Of a stretch of 64,000 bases of DNA, positions 10,584-19,639 are shown in pieces. The notes under the pieces were generated by a model. It searched no databases and had not been told where the DNA came from. It saw only the letters and a program-made list of their open reading frames with translations. A program made the translations under genes and the position numbers. How positions within the stretch are numbered: the first letter of the stretch is position 1; every line of letters begins with the position of its first letter. The DNA is from Metridium senile (taxonomy: Eukaryota > Cnidaria > Anthozoa > Actiniaria > Metridiidae), in assembly GCA_949775045.1 (NCBI GenBank), contig OX459101.1:12140347-12204346 (forward strand), written 5' to 3'.

Positions 10584-11553
10584 ATGAACATTTCTCCGCG
10601 TGATTTTCCGAACAATTCAAGAGTATTACCAATGCAGACCCAGCGATCTTTAATCTTAACACGATTGATCATCTTTGTGTTTATCTCAGGGTTTATCCTC
10701 GTTGGTAATACGGTTTGCTTAGCCGTCTTCCTTCGAACTAGAGCACTAAGACGCCGTTCTTACGATCTCCTTATAAGCTTGTCCGTTGCAGATCTCTTGG
10801 TCGGATTTTCTAGTGTTCTTCTGTGCGTGGAAGATGGACTTACGCTTCAAGGAACACGTAGCGATATTTTACCCGTGTGGCGGGATGTGTCGCAGTATCT
10901 GCCTCGTATGTGTTCACTGTTCACTGTTTACTGTAGCTACCGTAGCAGTGGAGCGCTTTTGGGCGGTAGGATTTCCAACAAAGCATCGAAAAGCTGGGAA
11001 AAGTCCTTACATAGTTTTAATCGCAACTCCTTGGGTTCTAGCTGCTGTGCTATCAGCAATCTATCTCGCTAGTACAGTTGGGGTTGTTTCAATCGACGTT
11101 TTTAACTACTCCGATGTAGTGTTTTCACAGCTAACTCTGCTGACCATTATCATCGCTTACTGCGCTTTGTTGGGGAAAATAAGACGCAACACCGTACGTA
11201 TACGCAACAACCACCAAAGAAGCCTCCTCAAGGAGCGTAAACTGGCTGTTACTCTGTTCGTAGTGACACTAGCATCTCTAATAACTATTTACCCAATCAA
11301 TATCTACTTCATGGTACAGATAATGGATGGACATCACATGGCTATCTCCGAAAATCTATTTCTATTTCTCATAGCCTTGGCGTGTTGTAATTCTGGTATC
11401 AATATTATCGTTTACATGTTCAGGATTGGGGAGTTTAAGAGAGCTTTGTGCAGAATGTGTCGAAGAGGAGGTCGTCACGGCCGTCGTGTTTCGTGTTCGA
11501 CGAGAGGCCTAGGCGAGGGAATGCAAAATAACACTTCATTAGTACAAAACTGA
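10584..11553 (+). pseudogene. Class A GPCR, copy 1, frameshifted pseudogene
   Basis: This is the only + strand member of the receptor family. It reads from ATG 10584 through TM1 (GNTVCLAVFLRT), TM2 (LSVADLLVG) and TM3. There a perfect 7-bp tandem duplication of TTCACTG (10913-10919 and 10920-10926) shifts the frame by one. The remainder (VERFWAVGFPTKHR, TM4-TM7, NSGINIIVYMFRIG) continues in the next frame to TGA 11551-11553. The intact paralogues lack the duplication. The N-terminus differs from the other copies and carries two N-glycosylation sequons (NIS, NNS). The cytoplasmic tail matches the family. It lies head-to-head with the - strand array. An assembly error is possible but a 7-bp exact duplication is unlikely to be one. 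Confidence 0.85.
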
Positions 11554-11946
11554 AAAAAGCACTCTGTAGTTTTCTACTAATAACAATTATTCATTTATTC
11601 GAATTCAAGAAAAATGAATTTTTAAACAAAGAAATGGAAGTGACTTAATAAGAAAAAAACTTTGCTTATCTACGTGAGAAAATCTGAGAAAATCACTCTG
11701 CAGTAATCTACTAAGAACAAGTATTCATTTATCCAAGAAAAGAATTGTTAAGCAATTAAACAAATGAAATTGAGTGCATTAAAAAAAACTTAACTTATCT
11801 AAATGCATGGACAAGTTACTACGTATGCCTTGACTTACTCAGTTATTTGAGTAACCACTACTCAGTCGTTCTTATAGTGGGCAGCTGTGGATTTATTTAT
11901 GTACACAGTTATTTGACTGACCACTACTCAGTAAGAAACTGTACAT
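11554..11946. other. GPCR downstream block with CACTACTCAGT repeats
   Basis: The sequence resembles the region downstream of the - strand receptors, including CATTTATTCGAATTCAAG and repeated GTAACCACTACTCAGT words that alternate in orientation. No gene. Confidence 0.5.
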
Positions 11947-12168
11947 GTGTTTGCAACGATTTCAAACAATTATTGCATGGATGAGCAATTTGCCGACATT
12001 GAAGGTCATTCTTTCAGTTTACTTTTGACTTCCAGTGGTGTGCCTCAGGGATCTAATTTGGGTCCACTTATCTTCCTTAATTATGTTAACAACACGGCAA
12101 ATTGTAACATCGGAAAACACGTGTTAACATTGGATAAATCTAGAGATATCATCTTCGGAATCGAGTAG
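11947..12168 (+). pseudogene. LINE reverse transcriptase fragment next to GPCR copy 1
   Basis: The frame contains GVPQGSNLGPLIFLNYVNN followed by TANCN. GVPQGS is the conserved motif preceding the catalytic FADD motif in non-LTR reverse transcriptases. Homology with the - strand RT fragments ends soon after TANCN, where unrelated sequence begins. The copy is oriented with GPCR copy 1, as RT and receptor are co-oriented in the array units. Confidence 0.75.
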
Positions 12169-12262
12169 TGATTTTGATATAGATTTAGAAGAATTAGAAG
12201 TGAAAGAAGCCGTTTATGAGTATCAAGACGAACAAGACAACAGTGAGGAACTCGATGCTTGA
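12156..12262 (+). other. Short acidic Ser/Glu-rich open frame of unknown origin
   Basis: A frame without its own ATG reads SESSSDFDIDLEELEVK and a Glu/Asp-rich end before TGA near 12262. Acidic leaders of this kind occur in several DNA transposase N-termini, but length and evidence are too small to assign it. It begins where RT homology ends. Confidence 0.25.
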
Positions 12263-12436
12263 TCTTAAGAAAGTTCGCTTGATATAGCAGATAAGAATCC
12301 TTTGAAGAATTAAAAACAGGAGCTAAAAGGACAACTGATCAACAAGAGCATTGAATTAAAGCTTTGATTTAGATATTACTAATGCGGACATGAAAATGGA
12401 AAAACAATAGCGAATGTTGCCGTGAATTACCGCGGA

Positions 12437-12770
12437 CTGACGATAATAATAATAATAGTCTTTATTAAACATCAATACTTACAACAGACGTGTAAGTTTA
12501 CAATTTACAAATATTAAATAATAGTGATATATATATACATATCTAAAGGTACATTGCACCTATAAAAACTATGAAACTATATGTAGCGTAATATAAAAAT
12601 TCGGTAAGCTTTCTAAAACTTGAAGAAAAAAATAGATAAAATTGAATAAGGATCTATTGATAAAACTTCTATAGAAAGAAGAAAAAAACGAATATAGAAA
12701 GAAGAAAAAAATGTAAAATGTATAATATAATGTATAATATATTGTAATTAGTATATAAGAGCAAATAAAG
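12437..12770. mobile_element. LINE 3'-end-like sequence leading into the ATTCT array
   Basis: CGATAATAATAATAATAGTC at 12440 followed by CTTTATTAAACATC looks like an inverted LINE 3' tail. The other end, GTATATAAGAGCAAATAAAG at 12751-12770, has the AATAAAG polyadenylation-like end of LINEs, followed directly by tandem ATTCT. Two elements may abut; limits are approximate. Confidence 0.45.
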
Positions 12771-13046
12771 ATTCTATTCTATTCTATTCTATTCTATTCT
12801 ATTCTATTCTATTCTATTCTATTCTATTCTATTCTATTCTATTCTATTCTATTCTATTCTATTCTATTCTATTCTATTCTATTCTATTCTATTCTATTCT
12901 ATTCTATTCTATTCTATTCTATTCTATTCTATTCTATTCTATTCTATTCTATTCTATTCTATTCTATTCTATTCTATTCTATTCTATTCTATTCTATTCT
13001 ATTCTATTCTATTCTATTCTATTCTATTCTATTCTATTCTATTCTA
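12771..13046 (+). repeat. Pure (ATTCT)55 pentanucleotide array
   Basis: Fifty-five uninterrupted ATTCT units directly follow a GCAAATAAAG LINE-type end. No impurity is visible over about 276 bp, so the array is probably a recently expanded LINE tail. Confidence 0.97.
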
Positions 13047-13434
13047 AGCTGTGATAGTCCCAAACGGCCATGAAACGCATGAAACGCCTTGTTGATTTTC
13101 GATATCGTGATTGCTTTTGCAAAGAAAATCGATGGATTTTTGCTGTGAAAATGTAAAATTTACGGCGAAAAAGATTACATGCATCTTCTGTGGTAAGAAA
13201 AAACATATTTCATTGATGTATTGATCAAAATTTGTGAAAATTATGCTCCATTATGCTCTTTTTCAAGATGAATCGGCGCATAATTTAATTTTTCGGGAGT
13301 CCTGTAGAATGAACATTCCACGTGACTTTGGGCTTCCTGTGTTCGTTCCCAAAGCATCATGGGGGACTAAAACACGACATGATACATAGATAGATACATA
13401 CATAGATACATAGATTGACGAAACGGTAGAACTA
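13047..13434. other. Intergenic DNA, no gene seen
   Basis: Includes a short GATA/CATA-rich stretch (13380-13415). No convincing coding frame. Confidence 0.4.
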
Positions 13435-13463
13435 AAGTCGGGCCGCCTATGGCTAGCCCGACT
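13435..13463. repeat. Short GC-rich hairpin
   Basis: AGTCGGGC and GCCCGACT pair across a 13-base loop. It lies next to the stop of the - strand frame at 13462-13674, but this is a eukaryotic context and I do not call it a terminator. Confidence 0.6.
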
Positions 13464-13674
13464 AATAAACCTCTAGTCGGTCGGTTTCTTTTTTTCTGGC
13501 AGGAGAAGGATCGAAATGACTAGCGGAATCTTTACTCTTCGAATCCTTCTTTGGATGTCCATTCGATGCACGAAGCGTATCCAACGCTTTCATCCTTATT
13601 TTGACCCAAAACAGTTTTTTTGTGTAAACCAATGCCTTCTCCAAGGCTCTATATGTTGCTACAACCATAAACAC
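13462..13674 (-). CDS. Possible terminal exon of an unrecognised gene
   Basis: A 70-codon frame ending TAG encodes a basic, helical stretch (RALEKALVYTKKLFWVKIRMK) and a hydrophilic tail (KKDSKSKDSASHF, ARKKETDRLEVY). The sequence just upstream contains TTGTAG, a possible splice acceptor, so the frame could be a last exon. I recognise no family. The composition is less AT-rich than the surroundings. It may equally be a chance frame or repeat remnant. Confidence 0.3.
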   Translation of the reverse strand: MFMVVATYRALEKALVYTKKLFWVKIRMKALDTLRASNGHPKKDSKSKDSASHFDPSPARKKETDRLEVY

Positions 13675-14195
13675 CGCAACGGTTAGGCAAATTGTGCCTC
13701 TTTTAACGTTTTACGCCACATACTTCGCTATGTTCATAGTGTCGTGCAAGCAACATGTTACTGTGGTGTCGTCACATCTTATCGAGCCAGTTCACGCTGT
13801 TGCACTCAGGCGTGCCACCACAGGGAGCTCGAAAGTCCATTTTTTGCATGTTTAAACGTTTAAGTTTGTAAATTTGTAACGTTTTAGTAAAAGTTCTTCG
13901 AAATGCTCTAACTATCGAAACATATTGGAATCTGGAGTGGGTTGTTGCACTTTAAGAAGCTAATCCTTAGACTTTCAGTACTTCATTATATGTATACAAC
14001 GCAATATAAATGATTACTTTCAGTAAAAAAAAAATGATAACAAATTATAAACAAAATCGTTTTACAGCGAAAACTTGCAACGCTATTATAGTGTGAATAC
14101 AGTTTTTTCTTGCTTCGTAAGTAACGCCGTTCCGGCCTGAGTTGACGTCACAATTCGCCCCCAGGATTCCACAGCCAAAGCTAGGTCGTGGAACA
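13675..14195. other. Intergenic DNA, no gene seen
   Basis: Short chance frames on both strands; no RNA gene or repeat recognised. Confidence 0.4.
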
Positions 14196-14383
14196 ATAGC
14201 TCTTATTGTAGATGAGCACGTGAGTCCAACAAACCAGCGGTATCGCCATGAGCGTACCATGAAAACGAGGTTCTCGGGTCTAGATTTGCTTTGCTAGCAA
14301 AGATGTTTACTACAGATCAACAAATCATCGCATCATTTTGATAGATATATTTAATATAGAAACTTTTTTCTGCCTCAACAACT

Positions 14384-14539
14384 ATGGTCAACGACTACCG
14401 AGTCTTTGGATGTATGAAAAGAAGTTCTAAAGTAGAATACAGGGGTTTGTCATGGCATTTACTACAACTATCGAACAAGAAACCACTCGCCGAACGACTC
14501 GTCAAAATACGTCGACATTCTTACTTTCGAAGCCAGTAA
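14384..14539 (+). pseudogene. THAP-like zinc finger remnant, left arm
   Basis: A 51-codon frame from ATG reads MVNDYRVFGCMKRSSK, then GLSWHLLQL, then AERLVKIRRHS. The layout (Met-Val near the start, Gly-Cys-x-x-Arg, a Ser-x-His, then Arg-rich helix) matches the THAP C2CH finger of P-element-type transposases and THAP proteins. The first expected Cys is Tyr (TAC, one base from TGC) and the motif is truncated, so it is decayed. The same frame occurs in the other arm. Confidence 0.5.
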
Positions 14540-14994
14540 AAAGCAGTCTGAATGCTTTATTAAACCACTTGGAGACCAGATAATTTGTCAGAAGCAAGGA
14601 TATACTTCTGTTGCTTTTTATTTCTTGAGTAAATCATTTTTAATTAATCTTCCTTTAACTATAGTTATCGCAGGTTCTAGCTATTCATCGTAAGTCTCAA
14701 CAGCTTCGTGACTTTCAGTCTCGAAAAAATATTGATTTACAACTAAATGTAATCCATTTTAAGAGTTTCGTCAGGATCTCGAACTCTGTAAGATGAGAGG
14801 TATGAAGAGTTCTTGTTGAAGCCGTCTTGAACTGTAATACTTTTGTGTTGTAATATGCATTGCCCGGTAACAATGCTTTTTTCGACTTTTGCTACTGTTC
14901 AATTAGTTTAATAAAACATCCAGATTCGAAATGTTGGCTTTAAATCTACGGGAATGTTTGGTAGCCGGATTGTACTCTCGACTATATTGATGAG

Positions 14995-15099
14995 TCATTC
15001 AGCGAGTGACTTCTTGTTCGATAGTTGTAGTAAATGCCATGATAAATCTACTTTAAAACTTCTGCTCATACATCCAAAGACTCTGTAGTGGTTGACCAT
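14995..15099 (-). pseudogene. THAP-like zinc finger remnant, right arm
   Basis: The inverted arm encodes MVNHYRVFGCMSRSFKV, LSWHLLQLSNKK and stops after 34 codons. It shares the Cys-to-Tyr change with the left copy, so that change predates the inverted duplication. It lacks a short insertion (EYRG) present in the left copy. Confidence 0.5.
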
Positions 15100-15395
15100 A
15101 GTTGGGAATGCAGAAATAACGTTCTATATCAAATATATTTATCAAAACGATGCGATGATGTGTTGATCTGTAGTAAACATCTTTGCTAGCGAAGCGAAAC
15201 TAGACCCGAGAATCTCGTTTTCATGTTACGTTCATGGTGATACCGCTGGATTGTTGTAAGAGCTATCTCGAATTAAAAATCAGCAAATGATTCGAATTGA
15301 ATTTTTCTTCACAGAAATGCTTATAAATAACCCTACTTTTATTTAAAAATGGTAACAAGAGAGACATTAGTTGCAATTTAAATCAAAAGTTAATT

Positions 15396-15602
15396 GTTAC
15401 GACATCTTTACACTCAACTGTAATGCGACTTAAGCGGTTATCTTACGGAGCTTTACGCTTGACAGTATAAAAGCAGCGTTAAGACATTTTATCGTAATCT
15501 TCATGTTTGACGTAAAGCAACATAAAGGAGTATAAATTTTATCATTACGCTACTGAGTAATAAAGAGACGTAAAGCTATATCAACGTAATCTTTACGTTG
15601 GA
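15396..15602. repeat. TTACG/CGTAA-rich block
   Basis: Many TTACG, TTTACG and CGTAA words in both orientations, for example CGGAGCTTTACGCTTGAC and GTAATCTTTACGTTGG. It is homologous to the blocks ending at 26966, 34775, 40645 and 49158, each of which precedes a minisatellite. Here no minisatellite follows. Its last ~75 bp recur at 17452-17524. Confidence 0.7.
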
Positions 15603-15790
15603 CCAAAAACAACATAGAGTGAAGGCATTTTTAAAAATTTTTAGAAATTGCTTGCTAAAGTGTAATAGTCAAATAGACTCAAAAGAAAATAATGGAATTA
15701 GGGTCTACTAAAGTGTATTAGTATCCAACAACTTATGGTCTATCACAAATCGCGCGCTCTCATTGGCTACTCAACCATGGGCTATTGGGT

Positions 15791-16575
15791 GTTTTACAAC
15801 ACTTGTGTGAATTCTCGCGCGCTGATTGGTTCATTTACCGTGGTAAATAAGAGTCCAGACAACGGCGATCACGTCATCATGTCACACAACACTCGTGCGG
15901 AATTGAGGGAAAGTTTGTCATCCACAAAGTTTTTTCGTCAAAAAAGGATTTTAAAAAGAAGTTTATGGATAAACTATCAATGAAAATTACTTTTCTGTAA
16001 GTAGAAAATTGTAATAAATGTAACTATGCTGTCATGGAGCTGTTGTCGTTTTAATTTTATGCGATTTTTAAGTCTTTTCGACAAATCTTCACTCACAATC
16101 AATTCTGTAGTCTTTTCAACAAAAACGTGCTCAAAATTACATTTTTGACGAACAATACCATTCGTTCAGAACTGATTTGAAAAGCTTAGAATGTTGTTCA
16201 AATGCTAGACATATCAGATATTGTGTAATCTTCTATATGATCAGTTTTAATGTATAAAAAATGCATTTTGTTTGAAAATTTTCAAAAACGTTTCACCAGA
16301 ACCATGCATGCAGCTAATCGGCCGTGTTTGACGTTCTTGTACTTTTCTAACTTCAATTAGCAGTCTCTCAAGACAAACAGTGCACTGTATTTCTGTATGA
16401 AAATAAGCTTATTTGTTTTTTACCGGCTGAAAAAAGATCATTTTCGTAAATTGTGTGATTTTCCGTAGCTTGAAGAGAAACCATTGAGTTCGATGCGTGA
16501 CAAATTCGTCATTTTTCGTCCGTTAACTGACATTTTACTTTTTGTACATTTATTTTGGTTTGTGTTGTAAAAAAC
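15791..16575. mobile_element. Inner insertion with GTTTTACAACAC inverted ends
   Basis: GTTTTACAACAC at 15791-15802 pairs with GTGTTGTAAAAAAC at 16562-16575. The corresponding place in the copy at 32900-32940 is uninterrupted (CATGGGCTATCACCCAATAG), so this is an insertion. No gene content. Confidence 0.5.
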
Positions 16576-16757
16576 AAATCGAATGTGGTTTAGCGTTGTC
16601 TGTACTCTTATCGACAACGATATTCGTCATGACAGTGACCAAAATTTGTTGCTGACTCACTCCGCTGCGCGTCGTGAGTCCACAACATTTTGACCACTGT
16701 CATGACGAATATCGTTGTCGATAAGAGTACAGACAACGCTAAACCACATTCGATTTG
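16575..16757. repeat. 183-bp near-perfect palindrome
   Basis: Arms of about 80 bp (CAAATCGAATGTGG to GTCATGACAGTG and the reverse complement) differ at very few positions. The centre is CTCACTCCGCTGCGCGTCGTGAG near 16666. High arm identity implies a young element or ongoing arm correction. Confidence 0.9.
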
Positions 16758-17296
16758 CTAAATAGCCCATGGTTGGGGAAAGCGCCTGTTTTGTAAACTA
16801 TTGAAAAAGTTTCTTGATTCTTCTATTTCTTCAAAACGGCTTAGTACTGAATATAATGCTTTTCTTTAAATTGTAAATTACAAATACGAGCAAGAAAATG
16901 ACAAAAAAGCACATAATTTTGATGTTTTGTGAATGAATTTTGACTTGAAGAGCGCGCGCTACTGACGCCATCAGGCGATTCTTCAGTTTGATCGATTGAG
17001 AAAGCCAGATTTTTAAACTTTCAGCTTAGAACTTTTCTTAATTCCTCCGTCGTTCTAAAATGTATAGTAGTTTTAATACTAAAAGCATGCTATTTTCAGC
17101 CGTTAAAATTAAAATATTGAGGGAGAAAATGGCAAAAACAGTGGAGAATTTCGATGTGTTTTGAATACATTTTGCCGTCACACGTCATTGAGCGCGCGCT
17201 CGGTATTTTCTGTCATTTTGTCAAAATAAAACGATTGAAATGTTATTTTTCTTTCAAAATATGGCAAAGTTTGACCTATAAGTTGTTGGATACTAA

Positions 17297-17409
17297 AACA
17301 ATTAGACCTCTCGCCCTCATGGGCCACGGATCAATAGCCCACTTGGCCTCGAAGACTCTGCCTCGTGGGCTATTGACCCGTAGCCCATTCGGGCTTCGGG
17401 TCTAATTGT
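17297..17409. repeat. 113-bp palindromic mini-element (AACAATTAGACC ends)
   Basis: AACAATTAGACC and GGTCTAATTGTT bound a GC-rich palindrome containing GGGCTATTGACCCGTAGCCC. An inverted-orientation copy lies at 32257-32369, again beside the AGTATCCAACAAC element. Truncated pieces occur near 33530-33590, 39400-39460 and 47890-47960. Confidence 0.75.
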
Positions 17410-17451
17410 TAATTAGTCTAATGTCTATTTCACGACTTCACTCTAAAGCTA

Positions 17452-17540
17452 GAGTATAAATTTTATCATTACGCTAGTAATAAAGAGACGTAGAGCTATA
17501 TTAACGTAATCTTTACGTTCGTCGTAAAGCAACATAAATA
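17452..17540. repeat. Second copy of part of the TTACG/CGTAA block
   Basis: TATAAATTTTATCATTACGC and AATCTTTACGTT repeat 15533-15602 in direct orientation on the far side of the MITE composite. The composite is therefore flanked by ~75-bp direct repeats, too long for a usual target duplication. Confidence 0.7.
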
Positions 17541-17580
17541 TATAAATGCTTATACCGCTTATAATTATAAACATTCGCGT

Positions 17581-17771
17581 TACAGTGGAACCCGGCCTTA
17601 CTGCTACCCGCTTTATACGGCCACCCCGTTATTGCGGCCAGTTTTTTAGGTCCCGACGAAATGCATGTCCATACACTTTCTATAAAATTTACCCGCTTGA
17701 TACGGTCACCACGTCAATACGGCTACTTTGGGCTGTCCCTTTGGTGGCCGGATTAACGGGGTTCCACTGTA
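17581..17771. mobile_element. TA-flanked Tc1/mariner-pogo-type MITE
   Basis: TACAGTGGAACCC at 17581 and GGGGTTCCACTGTA ending 17771 are inverted repeats bounded by TA. The subterminal parts share CGGCC and ACGGNCACC words in opposite orientation. A CAGTGGAACC terminus with TA duplication is typical of pogo/Tigger-like non-autonomous elements. Length 191 bp, no coding capacity. Confidence 0.75.
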
Positions 17772-18300
17772 CTTGCATGCATTTATTTCCAACGCCACTC
17801 ATCAATCCACTTCAAACGTTTCAAAAGGGTTATATAAGTATAGAGAGCGAATTGAACAATAGCACCACCAGTCAGGTGATGGTTTTCTTCTGTCAAGGCT
17901 GCCGTTATTTTAATTCAATTCACTCTCCTGGGAGTGGTTGCAATCCACTTTAAACAAATTTCTTAATCGACAATGCGGTAAAAAAGTAGGAATTCGCCAT
18001 CCGTATTCTCTGAGAAGAAAGACAGCCCGTGAAAATCAATGAGCCAAGTAGTACATCAAAAACTTTAAAATGTGCCCATCAAAAAAATCAGAAGCAATCA
18101 TCACCGACTCCTTATTTTCCAAAGGAATATTCTACTGGATCGATTTGTGAATTGATCGAAAAAGTGTCCACTGAGATGCGATTCATATTTTACGCTGTAT
18201 CTTTTTACAATGCCACAACAAATTAAGGGGAACTTGCTAGTGATCAGCTGTACAAGGTGAGTTGTAATACTATGGTTGGAAAGTGCAACGGGTGGCATGG
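17772..18300. other. Intergenic DNA, no gene seen
   Basis: A small inverted pair AGCGAATTGAA / TTCAATTCACT lies around 17848-17925. Otherwise chance frames only. Confidence 0.4.
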
Positions 18301-18303
18301 GTG

Positions 18304-18610
18304 GCATGGGTGGCCTAGCGGTTAAATCGCTGGCCTCTCACCGCTGTGGTCCAGGTTCGAGTCCCGGCTCGGGCATGGATTATATGTGAGTTGAGTTTGT
18401 TTGATGTGTTCTTCTCTCCTATGCCACGAGGGTTTTTCTCCGGGTTATCCGGTTTTCCTCCCTCCACAAAAATGAACATGTGAGCTGCGTTGTGTGCAAA
18501 ATAATTAACGTAGAGGTAGTGAGTGTGTGTCTGAGTCTCCCCAATTAGCCACTGGCTAAATACATTGAGACTTTAAAAAAGTGATTTATATTTTTATTTT
18601 TATTTTTTAT
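18304..18610 (+). mobile_element. tRNA-derived SINE
   Basis: The head (18304-18378) keeps RNA polymerase III internal promoter boxes: TGGCCTAGCGG (A box) and GGTTCGAGTCC (B box). Its middle, CTGGCCTCTCACCGC, resembles a tRNA-Glu-like anticodon region. The body contains GGGTTTTTCTCCGGGTTATC and CGGTTTTCCTCCCTCC, similar to the conserved central domain shared by several eumetazoan SINE families. It ends in a T/A-rich tail. GGGTGGCAT is duplicated at the 5' end. It is a retroelement, not a functional tRNA gene. Confidence 0.75.
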
Positions 18611-18889
18611 AAGTGCTTTGTTATATTCTTTTCCTGTATAGTAAATCAAAAGGGATTCAGTTTACAACTGTACTTTAAAAATGCATTCGTTAAGTTGTTG
18701 CTCAAAAATTGTACCTGATGCCCAGAACGGAGATTAAAAGGTAATAATATTTCATAATCGAACTAGCTTTCAGTTTTAGTTAAATTTAGAAGAAAAAAAA
18801 TCATGCGAGACATACTTTTCTAGCTTGTTGTTTCGTGCAAATGCGTAAAAAAGCATTTAATTTAAACCAAAATCAATTGTGAGCGTATT
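18611..18889. other. AT-rich DNA before the array, no gene seen
   Basis: Contains a partial echo (TGCCCAGAACGGAGAT, 18719) of the leader block word TGCCCAGAACGGAAAT found in each unit. Confidence 0.4.
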
Positions 18890-18949
18890 TTCCTTTTGAT
18901 GAAGGAAAAGTAGGATTGATCAAAATTTCTTTGGTAGGATTTTCAATTA

Positions 18950-19350
18950 AATGTTTTTGATATTTTCAAGACATTTTGATATTTTGAGTTTAAGACCACT
19001 AAAGCCGTTTTATGAAAATTCAGGGCGTGCCCAGAACGGAAATACTCCTGATTGCAATGTTTATTTACCAGAAAAACAAAGCTACTTTGTCATTTTGTCT
19101 CTCAAAATTACGAGGATAATTTTCATTATCGCTCGAAACTAAGAGTTTAGCCCTTTCAATGGAACGTGGAAGTGTGTACTATTTCAAAACAGGTTCGCAA
19201 ATTTCTGCTTCTTCTAAACTTTCTTTTATTGAATTATGTCTTTTGCTCAGTTTGTACAACACTAATTCTATTATCAATTGTTGGAGAAGACAAACAAACA
19301 GTAGTATATTAATTAAAGAGAAATAAGGGAAACAACATTTATACTCGAAA
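18950..19350 (+). other. Unit leader block (non-coding or unknown), copy 1
   Basis: A ~450-bp block with ATTCAGGGCGTGCCCAGAAC recurs at 27674, 36010, 43046 and 52390. In units 3-5 it holds a ~103-codon frame starting at a non-canonical codon; in unit 1 that frame is broken. Conservation can be explained by recent duplication alone. A private ~150-bp segment (19355-19500) follows in this unit only. Confidence 0.5.
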
Positions 19351-19570
19351 AAGCGGTCGCCATTTTTAAGGGGAACCCTGCGCACTTTAGCTAGCGCATG
19401 CGCATTCTAACGTCCCAACTGCTTAATCAGCCCTGTCGTCAGGCCTCTGATTACACTGTGCCTCGATGGGCCTTAATAATTATTTTTCAATATGAACACC
19501 TACAATCGTTGACAGAAGTGTTGGCACGAATGTGACAAAGCCAGTTTAGCACTGCTGAACGTCTACTACT

Positions 19571-19588
19571 CCCCCCCCCCCCCCCCCC
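19571..19588 (+). repeat. Poly-C run of 18
   Basis: Eighteen consecutive C residues replace the CCCCTCCCTC seen in the other units (for example 36542-36552). Its length may be an assembly estimate. Confidence 0.9.
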
Positions 19589-19639
19589 TGGCCTGGTAAT
19601 GTTAAGGAGGGTTTCATTGTTTGGTGCTTATGTGGTTTA

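Larger units (their letters stand above)
14196..15266. mobile_element. Long inverted-repeat element carrying two THAP-like remnants
   Basis: The two arms (about 14196-14525 and 14980-15266) are reverse complements with scattered changes. They start with ATAGCTCTTA / TAAGAGCTAT and share CCAGCGGTATC, TGAAAACGAG, TCTCGGGTCTAG, TGCTAGCAAAGATG and AAACATCTTTGC words. Each arm encodes the same short THAP-like N-terminus in inverted orientation. The ~450-bp spacer shows no gene. This has the form of a foldback derivative of a P-element/THAP-type transposon. Confidence 0.75.
15720..17294. mobile_element. TIR element with AGTATCCAACAACTTAT ends
   Basis: Left end AGTATCCAACAACTTATGG (15720) and right end ATAAGTTGTTGGATACT (ending 17294) are inverted repeats. 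Just inside lie CATTGGCTACTCAACCATGG at 15761 and CCATGGTTGGGG at 16769. The copy at 32370-32995 has the same ends and flank words but lacks the inner insertion. It is GCGCGC-rich at both subterminal regions. Confidence 0.65.
15615..17445. mobile_element. MITE copy split by a nested composite insertion
   Basis: The outer pieces (TAGAGTGAAGGCATTT at 15615 through GTGTATTAG at 15721, and TCTAATGTCTATTTCAC through CTTCACTCTA at 17416-17445) together correspond to the 145-bp MITE at 6428-6572. Everything between is a later insertion made of further elements: a TIR element 15720-17294, a small palindrome 17297-17409 and, inside the first, 15791-16575 and 16575-16757. No coding capacity is seen in any layer. 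Confidence 0.7.

Noticed and set aside
13435..13463. Stem-loop next to a stop codon as a rho-independent terminator
   Set aside because: The window is eukaryotic; this type of terminator is not expected.
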